Assembly (NCBI RefSeq): GCF_945859685.1
Contig: NC_079147.1
Location: 177,551,174 to 177,615,173 of the forward strand
Length of the DNA stretch: 64,000 nt
Origin: Eupeodes corollae
Lineage: Eukaryota > Arthropoda > Insecta > Diptera > Syrphidae
Direction: 5' to 3'
A program made the translations under genes and the position numbers. The notes under the pieces are model-generated. The model was not told where the DNA came from. It ran no database searches and saw nothing but the letters and a program-made list of their open reading frames with translations. Shown here one piece after another: positions 23,357 to 35,681 of the stretch (within the stretch, counting starts at the first letter, position 1; every line of letters starts with the position of its first letter).

Positions 23357-26300
23357 GTGCTGACAAAATTGTGCATCCTTCTTCTTTCCAACTCAGCAAG
23401 ATTAGTTTCCCTAACAAAAGTAAAAATGTCGCTTTGACTTTCTAAAAATCATTTGAATTGCATGTTGCACTTTTTATTACAACTCACCTTTTTTGTGCCT
23501 TTGTTTAAGAAATTTTTAGGGTGCCACGCCCTCTAAATCAGAGATTCAATACTTTTGTGTGAAATTTTTAAGATAATTCAGATTACGATTTTTGCGATTT
23601 TTGAATTGCTGTATCTTAGTTTCTGGTTTCTCTATGTTACCAGTTTATAAAGTGTTTTAATTTCTATATTAATTGGTTCTGAAGTTAGAAGAGTCCTTTA
23701 GTATTCGATCAATTTTTGTTTTATTTATGTTAATAGATAGAAAACGTCTTGAAACGCTTGAAGATATGACTGCTAACTTTTTCATTAAAGAGTAATATTG
23801 TTGAAATAAAAGAATAACTTTCAGGAGTCAGCCTAATAACTGGATTTATACAAATCAAAAATCTTAATTTTTATTTCCAGAATGTATATTATGTGGAAGG
23901 ATTGTTTTTGTACGTTGGACTTTTAGTATGAGAACAGCCATGGTTAATAACCGCAACACCTAGAATCCATTTTCCTACATTTTAAAGTTCTAAACTAAAA
24001 GTCCAATATCCAAAAAAGGAGTACATCAGCTTCTCTTCACATATCATCAGTCATGACTGCAGATAACTTTGTCTAAAGTGTTTTATTTGTGTCTGTCTAG
24101 CTTGTCTAAGCTAACCGTCCGACACAATCAATTTTTCATTTCTCTAAGTGGTCTTTGCATTTAAAGTTATTTAATAATGGTGAAATGGTAAAACAGAGAA
24201 AACAAAATAATTTTTAACCCAGTACCACACCAACAACTGATGATGATGGAGATGGTCATACTATAGATAGAGTGTCTCTGATTGAACCCAATTCAAATGC
24301 AGACTCCTTCTCATTTTCAAAACCGCACATACCTTCATACCAAACGTACATATAAGTATTCCTACATATATTGAAAGGTAAACAAATTGGGAATCGTTTT
24401 TCTGGCCAAATTACCATCCACTCTATGGTCGATAAGATGAGCAAAGAAGAATGAATCTTCAGGACAACAACAACAAAAACAACAAATAAAATACAAATTT
24501 TGAAAAAAATGTACTTTAAATAGTTCTCTTCAGACATTTTTGCTTTGGCAAGCTTCCTTCGAAATTGGCAAAAAATAACATGAGAATGCGTGTGAGTGTA
24601 TGTGTTCACATACCACGCAAGGAAATACTATACAGCAACAAATGTTCAATAAAAAAAAAAAGAAAAACGCAAGACCGAAAAACAGAAAAATAGAAAAAGG
24701 ATGCAGCAAGTCTGATGGGAAAATTGTACGTCTTCCATCACACACTACACTCCATGCAGGACGACTTAGATATGTCCTGATATCTTCCTGTATATTTGTC
24801 TTGTTGTCCGTCTGTGTGTGTATCTATTGTATGTATGATCAAAAATATCTAATGGACATGCCATTGTGTGCGTGTTTGTATCGTATTTGCGGTTTCGTCC
24901 GAACTGTATTTGCAATTCAAAATAGTCCCAGATATCTGTACCATAGTACATATACAAATGGTCCTCAACTCCTGATGCTGCTTCCTTTGCTACTGCCGGT
25001 GCTATGGTGCTTGGTGCTTTTCTCTGTGTGATATGTTGTGATGATGCTTTAATGTTGTGTTATTGCTAAGTTTAGTTTTATTTCTTTCCCGGCATCAGGG
25101 CACCATACGGGCTTGTATATCTCTATATAATGTCTTCGATTCACTATACTTTTACAACATCCGTTCTACTATACACAACATAATATTATCTCTGAGGATA
25201 GTCCTGATGGTCTTGGTCCAGGTCTTTGGTGGTGGGCGGAGGAAGCAGGGATGATTCATTTTAATATGTGCAGTATCGCTTCAGGATGCAATAAAGGAAT
25301 AATTGCTGGAAAACCACCACTACTACCTACTTTCTTCTTTTTTTAATGATTTTTTGTTCGATCTTTTTGAGTTTTCCATGCATTTATTTTTAATGTCCCC
25401 AAAGGATCGTCGTTATGTATAATTTCATTTTTTGTCCTTACTCGCTATAAGTCCAGGCATATGGTTGTTTATTTTGAATTAATCGTTGAAAGCATATGGC
25501 TAACCTGTGACAGTTCCAGTCAGATGCCCTCAGGAAGTTGGTCAACATTTAAAATGTTTCTTTCTTTTTTTCTTTTTCTTCTATATTTTGACATTTCTTG
25601 TGAATCCTTTAGAACATCACTTAACCCCTTTCTGTTTTAATGCTCTTCTTATATATCTACCACCTACCATCACCTACATAGCTTTCTTTTCAATTTTATT
25701 ATTTTTTGTTGTATTCTCAATATGGCCTAAGGATCTATTCTCTGTTTTTCTTCTATTTAACACTACTTCAAGTCCGATTTTGGATGTGTTGGTGGTTGTG
25801 TGTGTGTGTTTGAATTCTCTTTCATTTTGTTTCTAATCGTTTCCGTTGCAATTTGTGTCTCTCGGTACTTTGCCAAGTTTTTAAGCCTTTTCGTTTTATT
25901 TTTTTCCTTAACTTGTCCTTTGATATGTCCTGTTTTAGTTCTTTTTAGTACCTTCTCTTTTGTGATTTCTTTTCCGACAGTTTGATGGCAATACTGTTTT
26001 GTGCATATAGAGGAGTGTAAGGTTTGCATGCATATTCATGGTGAGGGTGAATTTCTCAGACTGATGGTGATGTCTTCTAATGGCTATTGACAATAATGAA
26101 TGTCCTTTGCTCGTATAGGTACCTACTTTTTAAATTGCAATTAAAATCGATGCCAAAAACGACATTAGAAAGAAATGTGAAACGGGTCCAAAAATTGACA
26201 AATCGGAATTCAATCAATTGAGTTTAAAAACTGTAGTATTTTTCTCTCGGATGAATATTTTTTGGAGAAAAATGAATTAAGAATTTCTAAAAGATATCCT

Positions 26301-26790
26301 GACGTCAAATAGCGTCTTTTTTGTGTTAGTCATATAAATGAGAAAATATGAAAAAGTTTAGGAAAAAAAAACAAAAAAAAGACTATTTTTAAAAGAATTA
26401 GTTTTTTCAACATTCACTAACCGAAAAGTTCTTCATTTCCAATAATTTGCATAAAACTCGAGTCAGATTCAACTCTGCGTTTCAAAGACAGTTTTTTCAA
26501 ACTAAGTCCTACGAAATAAATTCACGCTTTCGAGGTACACTTTCAATTTAAAAATAAATTGCTTTTAGTTAAAATGGTAAAACTGAAAAATCAAAATACG
26601 GAAAATTGTTGAATAGTTGAGGGGAAATCTCAAAAAACAACGTTTGGGAAATTGGATCCAAAATATTACAAATTTACTTTATAACCTTGAGGTAATGTTT
26701 GGGTTCCAAGGAATTTTGGAAAAAAATAAAACAACCAATGAGTTAAAAAAATAAGAGTGGGACAGCGTTCTCTCGAACTTTAATGCGGTT
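23357..26790. other. Non-coding DNA, no gene recognised
   Basis: The stretch is A/T-rich with a moderately complex part at 24,230-26,050. It contains GT microsatellite traces (25,797-25,810) and T/C-rich tracts (25,555-25,900). ORFs up to 143 codons occur (24,600-25,031, plus) but have low-complexity starts and no domain. It may be intron of a host gene; I see no exon I can defend. Confidence 0.4.
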
Positions 26791-26990
26791 NNNNNNNNNN
26801 NNNNNNNNNNNNNNNNNNNNNNNNNNNNNNNNNNNNNNNNNNNNNNNNNNNNNNNNNNNNNNNNNNNNNNNNNNNNNNNNNNNNNNNNNNNNNNNNNNNN
26901 NNNNNNNNNNNNNNNNNNNNNNNNNNNNNNNNNNNNNNNNNNNNNNNNNNNNNNNNNNNNNNNNNNNNNNNNNNNNNNNNNNNNNNNNNN
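26791..26990. other. Assembly gap (200 N)
   Basis: Exactly 200 undetermined bases, a conventional placeholder length, so the true size of the missing DNA may differ. Open frames that run through it are meaningless. Confidence 0.98.
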
Positions 26991-27355
26991 TACGTTCTAA
27001 TGGCAAAAATAATATTTTAAGTTATTTTGGTTATTTAATATAATTGTGCATCAGATGAAAATGCAGAAGCAGACTAATGCACTTATCGGGTGACATAAAA
27101 AAGTAAAGGCTACATTGCGTTAGTATGCACGGCAGAATGTGATTCAAGGGGTAGGGGCACCTAATTGGCAGTCTAAAATCGTTTAATCCGTTGCATTTTT
27201 AGGTGAACCAATAGTCTACAACATACCACCACTCATATCAAAAGAAGACATAATAAGACCACAAGAAGGTTTTCACGAATTATATGAGGATATTTTAACA
27301 ACTTTGGTTGAGGCTGAAGATCTAATATTCAATGTCATCATATTTGTTTTTAATT
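26991..27355. other. Non-coding DNA right of the gap
   Basis: No gene or known element is recognised. Confidence 0.3.
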
Positions 27356-27447
27356 AAAGCGGAGCTTATAATTTGTATCGGGGCTAGCTGGGTGCTTCTA
27401 CAACAAAAATTCTAGCTCATCCCGACACAAATTCTAAGCTCCACTTT
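27356..27447. repeat. 27-bp inverted repeat with 38-base loop
   Basis: The left arm 27,356-27,382 (AAAGCGGAGCTTATAATT...) and right arm 27,421-27,447 are reverse complements with about 3 mismatches in 27. The loop of 38 bases has a further AGCT/AGCT pairing. It could be a tiny foldback MITE, a fused pair of transposon ends, or a structured RNA element. No family is recognised. Confidence 0.7.
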
Positions 27448-27880
27448 AACATCGATACAACACCACAGGAAACTTACTCTTCATCAAAAGAATTCACAGC
27501 AACAGCTGTGTTTGGCCAATGTTCAGACTCAAGCAAAGACCAATTTTTGGCTAAAAATGATCAACTTCATCGTCCACAACGAATGAAGACAGAGATTCAT
27601 CAGCAAATAATTGAGGAAGTGTGACTTCGAACTGCTGAATTTTATGGGCTCAGAATGAAATCTTTCCACTTGGTCAGTGCAGGAGGAATTTTTCAAATTC
27701 AGCAAATACAAAAGCTGCAAGATGATCTTACAACAATACAATTGAAGTTTTGAAATGCGGCTATCGGGTCGAATTTTGGGAAGCGGGCACGGGAGATATT
27801 GTAGGAGCGTATTTTAAAGCCTTTTAGAGCATTGCAAAAATTGGTGCTGTATGTGATATACCCATGGGTCAGTACATGCA
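27448..27880. other. Unrecognised DNA between hairpin and repeat
   Basis: There are interrupted open stretches on the plus strand, such as ENTQ-like residues near 27,480-27,620, but stops occur and no domain is recognised. It may be an old element interior. Confidence 0.3.
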
Positions 27881-29540
27881 AGGGTGGATCCAGACTTTTA
27901 ATCAGGTGGGGGGGTCACACGCTTACATTATAGTTAAGTTTATACTCACCGGTTAAAAATGTACTTCAATGTTCTGTAAAGGAGGCTAACAAAATTTAAA
28001 TAACATAATGTGTAGCTTAACCTCAAATGTACACATTTTATGGGCTAAAGTGACAACCTTTAGTTATTAAATTATTTAAGAACATTGTTGTCCAGCAAGG
28101 TAAAGTCGAACTATTTAATTTGGTCGACTCCCTACCTATGAGTGCATTCCCAGATTCCAACAGTTTTTTTAAATATGCACTAATTAAGAACAAAATCCAA
28201 TAGTTTAGAGGGTTTTTGTGGCTTTCACGCAGAAAAGTCATACAATGGTTTTGGAACTCAACTTTTTTTCCAAAAAGTATATATTCTTCTTAGTTGCCAT
28301 TTCCATTAATGCAAATAACGCTACACAAATTTCAAAACCCAGAAAATGAGAAAGAATCTAACATCAAGAATTGTCTTGATTTTTTGACGTAGTTTTTTAG
28401 GACTCAATATTCGCTATCAGTCTACTTACTCGTAGATTGGAGCTGATGCTAGAAAATATTTTAATATTGAAGGAGTCAATAAATCTTACAAATTGTAGAG
28501 AGAAAAATGTTTTGTTCTTGAATTTAAGGATATAGGTGCATTCAACTACGCAATTTCTCTGAATTAAAAAAAAATTAAGGTAAACAAATAAGCTTCGCAG
28601 AAACTTTTGTGTGTCAGTCACAAATTACAACTTTCAAAATCTCTTTTTACTTCAGTTATCAAGAAATTCAAAGCTTTTATGTTAATAAATATGAAACGTG
28701 GATTGTAGTTTAACAAAAGTCTGACTTTTGCTGTTTTTGGAACATTTATATTCTAGATCTAAAACATCTAAAGCAAATTCACTTCAAAAAGTAGATTTCT
28801 TTAATTTTTTAAAATCTTAAAAGTTTTATTCAACCGAAAATCAATTTTAAAAGAAATTTTCAATTTCTTTAAAAAAGTCTGTTTTAAAATACTTTCCGTA
28901 TTTTAAGATTTAAAAATGAACCTGCAACTAAGTTTTTCTCAAATTTTAGAATGCCATTTTATTTCTCAAAAAACCCAGATTAACTTAATTTGTTTTCGAA
29001 AATCATTAGAGCTGTTTTTTTAAATATATTTTTATATGTATCTACAATTTTAACATTTTGTCTATAAAATTTTGTTATACTTATAAATATACATTTCAAA
29101 TTTGAATTTCGATAAAAATGTTCACCCCTTTTTGTAAAAAAAAAAATAATTTATTATTTTAAAAATCAAAAAAATAAAAATGACATTATTGAAATTTTGA
29201 CTATCGACAAGAGCTTGCACTGAAAGAAAAGATAATTGAAATCGGTTGATTAGTTCTTGAGAAAACTTGAAAACAAAATAACTGATTTATGAGGGGTATC
29301 CTTCTAGAGCAATACCAAAATATGTTTTTCTTGTAGAAAGAAGCCGAACTAAGAAAACAAAATTAGAGAAGGTTTTAAAAGTTTTTTATCGATTAATTTT
29401 TGAAAAAAAAATCGAATTTTCGATTTTAAACCAAAAAAAAAAATTATTGGGACTGCTTGTTATTTGAAGCTAATGGGTTGAAAATCTTAATTTCAATCGG
29501 TACAATGATTTAGGCTGCAGGGTCCAGGACAAGCAGATCA
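27881..29540 (+). mobile_element. Non-coding hAT-like element, copy 1 (3'-truncated)
   Basis: The left end reads AGGGTGGATCCAGACTTTT, resembling hAT-type termini (CAGGGGCGGATCC...), followed by a G run and TCACAC. It aligns over its length with 29,541-31,100: shared tracts include GTTCTTGAGAAAACTTGAAA (one or two changes), GAGGGGTA(T/C)CCTTCTAGAGC, CAAAATATGTTTTTCTTGTAG and TTTAGGCTGCAGGG(T/G)CCAGG. It stops at GACAAGCAGAT, exactly where copy 2 begins. It carries no ORF of note. The superfamily is inferred from the terminus only. Confidence 0.6.
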
Positions 29541-31482
29541 AGGGCGGATCCAGACTTTTCATCAGGGGGGGGTCACACAGTTAGACGAGTTTTTACTCAC
29601 AGCTCAAAAATGTTCTCTAATGTTTTGTAAAGGATGCTAACAACATTTAATAATTGGTAAAATGACAACTTTAGCTATAAAATTATTTAGAAAGCATTTC
29701 AAGATTCGTACAGTTGTCTAAACATGCCATATTTAAGAGCTAAAATAGCTTAGAGGGTTTTTGGTGCATTTCGCGCCGAAATGTAGGAAATTGTTTTGAA
29801 ACGTTGCTTTATTCCAAAAACAATACACACTTTTCTTGTTTTCATTTCTATTAATGCCTAGAACGCTGCAAAAATTTAAAAATCCAGAAAATGAGAGAAG
29901 ATCTGAATGTAAAAATGTCGGACTTTTTTTGACGTAGCTTTTTCGAACTTAATTTCCGGGAATTTCTTATTACTATCGTTATCAATCTGCTTATTTGAAT
30001 CTTATATAGGCGTTAACAAAACTTAAAAATTGTAGAGACAAAAAGGTTTAGTTCTTGAATTCAAGGAAATAGTTGTATTTAAGAACATAATTTATCTAAA
30101 AAAATTAAATTCAAACTAAGTAAGGTAGGTAAACAAATAAGTTGGGAAGAAAAGTTTTGTAGCATTCACAAATTACACGTTTCAAAGCTTTTATATCAAT
30201 AGATATGAAACGTTTATTATGTTTTTCAGTTAGCCATTAGTTTAACAAAAGTGTCACTTGATTTTTTGGGACATTTGTATTATTGAAATTCATGTTTGAA
30301 TCTCAGTTCTAGAGCATCCAAAGCAAATTCACTTCAAAAATTAGATTAAATTATTTTTTTAAGATCTTTTGTATTCAACAGAAAACCAGTCTTGAAAAAA
30401 AAGGAAATGCACGACTGGGTTGCAAGAACTTGATAATTTCTTCCAAAAAGTCTGTTTAAAAATATTGCCTATATTTTAAGATTTAAAAATGTAAATACCT
30501 CCAAAATAAGTTCTTCTCAATAATTTAAATGCCCTTTTATTTGTCAAAAAATTTAGATTAACCTATTTTTTCCAAAATCATTTTAAATTTTGTCTTAAAA
30601 ATATTTCTGGTGTAAAGAGCTTATAATTATATGAACATTTTACATTTAAATTTCGTAAAAAAATGTTGTCCCCTTTGTGAGATATCAAGTTTTGTAAACA
30701 AAATTAGTAATTTATTAAAAATAAACAAAATATATTTTTGATCATAAAAAATCATCATCAATTTGATCATTGACAAGAGCTTGCACAGAAAGAGAAGAAT
30801 TTTAAAATCGTTTCATTAGTTCTTGAGAAATCTTAAAAACAAAATAACGGATTTATGAGGGGTACCCTTCTAGAGCAATACCAAAATATGTTTTTCTTGT
30901 AGAAAAAAGCCGAACTAAGAAAACTAAATTAGAGAAAGTTTTAAAAGTTTCTTATCGATTCATTTTTGAAAAAAAAATCGAATTTTCGATTTTAAACCAA
31001 AAAAAAATATATGGGGACTGCTTGTTATTTTAAGCTAATCGGTTGAAAATCTTATTCAATCAATGATTTAGGCTGCAGGGGCCAGGACAAGCAGATAGAC
31101 AGATGGAATCGGGGGACCCACTTTTTTCGAATTTTCAAGCATCGAAATGTTATGTTTCCTTCTATATTTTTTACGAATGCAATACATGCCATATTGTTTC
31201 TATATTTAGCAGGAATTTAAAGGCAGTTTTATATAAAATTGACGATCTCTTATAAAAGGTTTCTTCTTAAAAACCTAAATATTTGCTCTTTTTCTTAGAA
31301 ACACATTTTATGAAAATAATTTAAAGCATTACTAAAGCTTCAAAGATTTTAATTGTTTTTGACAACGAACCACTTTTTGGTAAATTTCGTTAAATTACTA
31401 ACAAACATTTACGTATACAACTTAACTAAATGAGCTTTATGGCTCATATGACCCCTCCCTGCGTCGTCGATTGGTAAAAATT
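29541..31482 (+). mobile_element. Non-coding hAT-like element, copy 2 (both ends)
   Basis: The left end AGGGCGGATCCAGAC is followed by a G8 run and TCACAC; the right end, read inverted, gives CGACGACGCAGGGAGGGGTC and then ATATGAGCC, an imperfect terminal inverted repeat with the left end. After the point where copy 1 stops, it continues with AGACAGATGGAATCGGGGG and ACCCACTTTTTTCGAATTTTC. The sequence is A/T-rich, without transposase. The right part reappears inverted at 776-1,130 and, diverged, near 40,650-40,760. Confidence 0.6.
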
Positions 31483-32049
31483 TGATGAATTTGTGCTAAA
31501 TTTTTGGAATAGGGCTGAATTTCCGATTCAAATTATGTTCTTGGTCAAGTCCTCAAATAATAGTGGTACTTTTGGCAACAAAGTTTTAGGAAGTAAAATA
31601 CAAATCTTGTTTTTATATAGAAAAATAAATAATTCAAAATATAATGGGGGTCATATCCATTAACTCATTACGATTTGTTTTGAATTGAAGGGAATTTGTG
31701 GTGGACATGCATTTGTCAACAAATCAACAATCGAAATGTGTTTCCAAAATCAATCGCGTTGCGAACTACCCTTAGCGTGATCAACGCGTTTCACAACACG
31801 CGTCCTTACATTTTACACGTTTCGGAACACTTCCGAATTCAAAGTAAAATGTCAAATTACAACCGAAACCATCTTCGCGTTCATTGCAAATATTTCAACC
31901 AAAAATTAATTCTGTCTGTGCTGGAGCTAGCAACTCCATTCCTAAGAACTTAAACTAAATTGTAAAACTTAAAAACTAAATTCCTAGGATACCTACTTAA
32001 ACTAAATTGTTTCATATTAAATAAAACTTATATCTAAAATTAAAAACGT
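31483..32049. other. Unassigned DNA
   Basis: An 85-codon ORF (31,696-31,953, plus) has no recognised domain. Possibly part of an undescribed element ending at 32,256. Confidence 0.3.
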
Positions 32050-32256
32050 TGTGGCCTCTTTGACGTTGGACGGATCCAAAGATTACCATCGAGGATTACT
32101 CGACGAGGTAACAAATTCCTACAAAAATACCAACATATTATCCCAGGGGGGTTCATAACCCGTACTTTAATCTAGGGTATGACAATGGAACCACATTGAT
32201 ATAAGTGTGGCGATAACGCCATCAATCGCCAGCCCATCTATTTAACCTAACCTAAC
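32050..32256 (+). repeat. Element 3' end with CCTAA-type tail
   Basis: This is a moderately GC-rich segment with internal inverted words (TCGAGGATTACTCGA; GTGTGGCGATAACGCC). It ends in TTAACCTAACCTAAC (32,242-32,256) and then ordinary A/T-rich DNA. The same tail in the same sense ends the minus-strand LINE at 46,821. I read it as the 3' end of a non-autonomous or truncated retroelement. Confidence 0.45.
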
Positions 32257-33549
32257 TTTTTAGAAGAGTCCAAAGCAGTCTTATTCATTTTTTCATTTTT
32301 TTTATTGACAAACCAAATATTTTCTGTGTTATAACAAACAATTCAAACGCCTTTTTTACAATATTTTAAACGCCCATGTTTTTGTTTATTTTAGCTTTAA
32401 ATTTGTTTACTTTTGTATTTATTTATTATTTAAATTTATTTTTTAGCTAATTGATTTAATTATTGAAATATATTTTTTTAAATGTGTTTGTTTACGATTT
32501 TATATTTATTTGTGAAAAATTGTCAGTTTGATTTTAATATATTTTTCTCTTCATTTAGTTTATTTTATTCATTGATTTTGTACCTATACGTTAAATTCGA
32601 AATATCATCTATATTTTTGATGTTGAGTTAGTAATTCTCAATTCAATTACTTTTCTGTTATTTATCGATTAATGCAACAAATTTTTTTTCATCTCTAATT
32701 TTCAATTTCGAATTATAGCTCTTATTATATTTGCCTCAATAGGACAGGACAAAAACAGTCGAGTCGTTTAAGGTATGTATTTTACTTGCCTCAAAGGCTC
32801 CGTTTCAAATACCAATACAAATCCTACGTACTACGACGTAATAAAATATATAGTGTTAACGTTAAAATACTTTTAATACTTGAATTTTCTGTATGTGTGT
32901 CCAAACACATTTTTTTGAACGGATTCAGAGTGAAACATGCAACTGCCAAGGCTGCTGTAACTACAGATTTTACTTTAAAAAACAATAACAAAAAAAAACA
33001 CCTTTACTCATTCAGAAAAAATACCAGATTATACATCTCTATTTAAACAGCCAATTGCCAATTTATGTGTTCAATGGACTGTAATTTTTCAAATTGAGTA
33101 GGTAACTACCATTTCTGCGATAGGTCGCAAATACACAAAAAAACATCCTTCCATAGGTATTTTTATCTGTGTATAGGTAAACCTGCGGGGCAATCAATGT
33201 TCAATTTGCAGTAATTAACCATCAATTGCAGTTTTTTTTTTTTAATTTCGTTTGCTTCCAAAAAGTAAAACAAAAATCCTGATTGGCACTTGATAAATGA
33301 AATTCAATTTAAAATTGTATACAAAAAACATTTTAACTACTTACATACAATACATACATACATACATACAGAAAAAAACATTCATGTTCCATAAATGAGA
33401 AACTTCCACTCTTCATACATAATGTAGATACATGTTGGCTGCTTGGAAGAAATTGAGGAAATAAATGTTTGCCATCAAAAACCAAAAATAAATTGAAGAT
33501 TTTCACAAGTGCCGATGCACTTAATAATATTTAAATATTTCAAAAGCTG
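32257..33549. other. A/T-rich non-coding DNA with (ACAT)n
   Basis: No gene is seen. An ACAT microsatellite lies at about 33,342-33,371 (CATACATACATACATACA). Confidence 0.4.
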
Positions 33550-34880
33550 TTGTTCAAAGCTACAAACAAGCCGAACTCTATCAAATGCTTTTGAAATTTC
33601 AAGTGCAATAATCTTACTTTCTTCAAAACGATTTGTTCTACTGTTCGGTGAGATAAACCATGAGATCACCAGTGGACCTATTGCAACGAAAGCCATACTG
33701 CCGGTCATTGTTGCTTCCGTTCTTCAAGATATTTCTTAAGCTGAAAATTGATCACCGTTTCAATGACCTTCGAAAGAAGGGACGTAATTGCAATTGGACG
33801 ATAGTTAGAGGAGAGAAGGATTCGCCTTTTTTAGGGACAGGCTGGATAAATTCAGTTTTCCATTCACTCGGAAAGAGACCTGTAGAATAGTACAGATGGA
33901 AAAGCTTACGTAGTAGTTTTGTCAGCGTTGAAGAACACCTCTTTAGAAGAATAGCGGAGATACTATATGGATAAGCGGATTTGTGAATGTCAAAATCTTT
34001 TAGTACTCTAGCAACTGTACGAGTGCGAAAGAAGATTCGTCTCATGGAATAATATACGCTTTTAAGTACAGGAGGAGTCATGTCATTCATTGGCAGCATC
34101 GAATTAACAGCAAACTGTGCTGCAAATTGGCTTTATCAATAGAGCTACCATAAGTAGGGTCACCTTTGGGACTTTTAGTAGTATTTTTTGCCGTAATTTA
34201 TGATCATGAAAAAATTTAATGCGTCGAATATGTCCGTTACAAGGCTTTCTAGCTTGTTTTAAATTTATTCCGGTTTTCATCAGTTGGGTTGGCTTTATAG
34301 TTCCGGAAACTTACATCTTTGATCCTAATAACCATCTTACAGCTCGAATCAAACCATGAATTTTCTTTAGGTTTGATAGATTTTACCCTATTCAGGATAA
34401 AATTTCTCATTCCTAAAGGAATTAAGTTTGTAACCATATCTGCGCTGGAATCCACGTCACTTTTGAGGAAGCATAGTGACCAGTTGAAGTTCCTGAAGAA
34501 GTCATTGTGACTATTTCAGTTTGCTTTCTCATATTGGCAAACGTATTTTACTATTTAACTGGGGTTTTTTGGCATGAGAAATTATCAGATATGACACAAT
34601 GGTCTGATGTGCCTAGAGGTGATATTACACTAACCGCATATTTATTAGGATCAGAGGTAAGAAACAAGTCTAGAGTGTTGGCGGGCTGACGTGCAACATC
34701 AGGAATCCGAGTTGGCTAGTTTAACTCAGCAAAAATCTCGACATACCTTCCTTCGGATGTTGTCTGACCGGAATAGCGCAGCTACGAAGAATTGTGTACA
34801 TTGAAATCACCCGCAAAAACGATCGAATTTGTTAGAAGTCGAATTGCTATCTAAACTTGGGCTGCGGCATGTAAAAGGAT
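33550..34880 (-). mobile_element. CR1/Jockey-like LINE copy, frameshifted
   Basis: Minus-strand copy of the 10.4-kb LINE. From the right: endonuclease with GDFNVHN (near 34,820), NTLDLFLTSD and SDHCVISDN (34,570-34,690); pre-RT basic region with WFDSSCKMVIRIKDVSFR (34,249-34,455); RT blocks MTPPVLKSV, RTRTVARVLKDFDIHKSA, STGLFPSEWKTEFIQPVPKKG (33,752-34,099) and, in a third frame, IIALEISKAFDRVR (33,475-33,708). The FADD box and C-terminus are absent: the copy ends just past the first catalytic Asp block. It has multiple frameshifts. Confidence 0.8.
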
Positions 34881-35381
34881 ACAACTTATGAAAATTCGTT
34901 TGAATACTTTTCTTTATCTACACAAATATTTTTAATTTGTCGACATATTTTTTTTAATCGTAGTATAAGTTTTGTCCAATTGCGTTTTTGTGCAAATCAT
35001 TTTAAAATATTGTTGGTTTTGAGTCGATGAAATAAGTTTGTGTTCAAAAAAAGGTACAAGACACAAATATTGCTGTTATTTTTACAAATCTCATTTAAAC
35101 AAAATATAAGGATTTGAAAAAGTCAAGTCCCTACCCTACATATTTCTGTAAATATTTAGGAAGGTAAGCTTAAGTTAGATGTACTTTAAAAAGTAAAAGG
35201 TTTCCAAATAGTTTTTAAAACTATTCCTACCAAACACTTTTATAGAAAACTGATTTCACAACCTTAAGGCAGTCCTTAAGGAAATAAATAATAATTAGGG
35301 GGTGGTCAGTATTACGGTGATAGGCCATGGAAAAGGGTAACATAAAAGTCAATCGGTATCGACAGTATCGATATTCGATAG
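34881..35381. other. A/T-rich non-coding DNA
   Basis: No gene is recognised. Confidence 0.35.
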
Positions 35382-35389
35382 CAAAATTT

Positions 35390-35673
35390 GGACGGCAACG
35401 GTCTAGTCACTGATAAAGCTTCGGTTACCATCGATCACCGAAATCAAGCATCAGTGAGCGTGGTTAGTAGAAAGATATGGGACCGTCTCGAAAGCTTCTG
35501 CGTGCTGTTGTCATGTGTTATTTCTGTCTGTTCTTCTTTCTCTTCTGTTCTCCTGTCTTGTATTAATGTCTGGAGTTGTTATCACCTTACAAAGTCTAGC
35601 CGCTCAAGGTGCTGTGTTCTCTACCCTGTATTTATGTGCTGAGTAGTGTGTAATGTAATGTAATGTAATGTAA
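35390..35673 (+). repeat. 5S rRNA-derived SINE (SINE3-type), 8-bp TSD
   Basis: The first ~120 bases (35,391-35,512) align end to end with insect 5S rRNA: TCGGTT, then CGATCACCGAAAT, AAGCA, GCGTGGTTAGTA, AGAT and GGGACCG, ending GCGTGCTGTTGTC. These include the internal control region (box A and box C) used by TFIIIA/Pol III. It is not an intact 5S gene: many changes fall outside that region and an unrelated 3' body of about 135 bases follows, ending in (TAATG)n (35,649-35,673). The whole unit is flanked by CAAAATTT at 35,382-35,389 and 35,674-35,681, a target-site duplication. This is the architecture of SINE3 elements, which have a 5S head and are mobilised by a LINE. Confidence 0.85.
35391..35512 (+). 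pseudogene. 5S rRNA-like head of the SINE
   Basis: This is a full-length 5S rRNA-like sequence of about 120 bases, matching position by position the fly 5S gene as I recall it, best in the middle third (internal promoter). Changes in the 5' third and in the 3' stem partners argue against use as ribosomal RNA. It probably serves, or served, as the Pol III promoter of the retroposon. Confidence 0.8.
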
Positions 35674-35681
35674 CAAAATTT

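Noticed and set aside
24600..25031. 143-codon plus-strand ORF with hydrophobic stretches
   Set aside because: It begins in a poly-Lys tract from an A-run, has no domain, and overlaps equally long ORFs on the other strand; likely chance.
26743..27043. ORFs spanning the N run
   Set aside because: Most of their length is undetermined sequence.
35391..35512. Functional 5S rRNA gene
   Set aside because: Many substitutions outside the internal promoter, no T-run terminator directly after it, and it is the head of a retroposon with TSDs.
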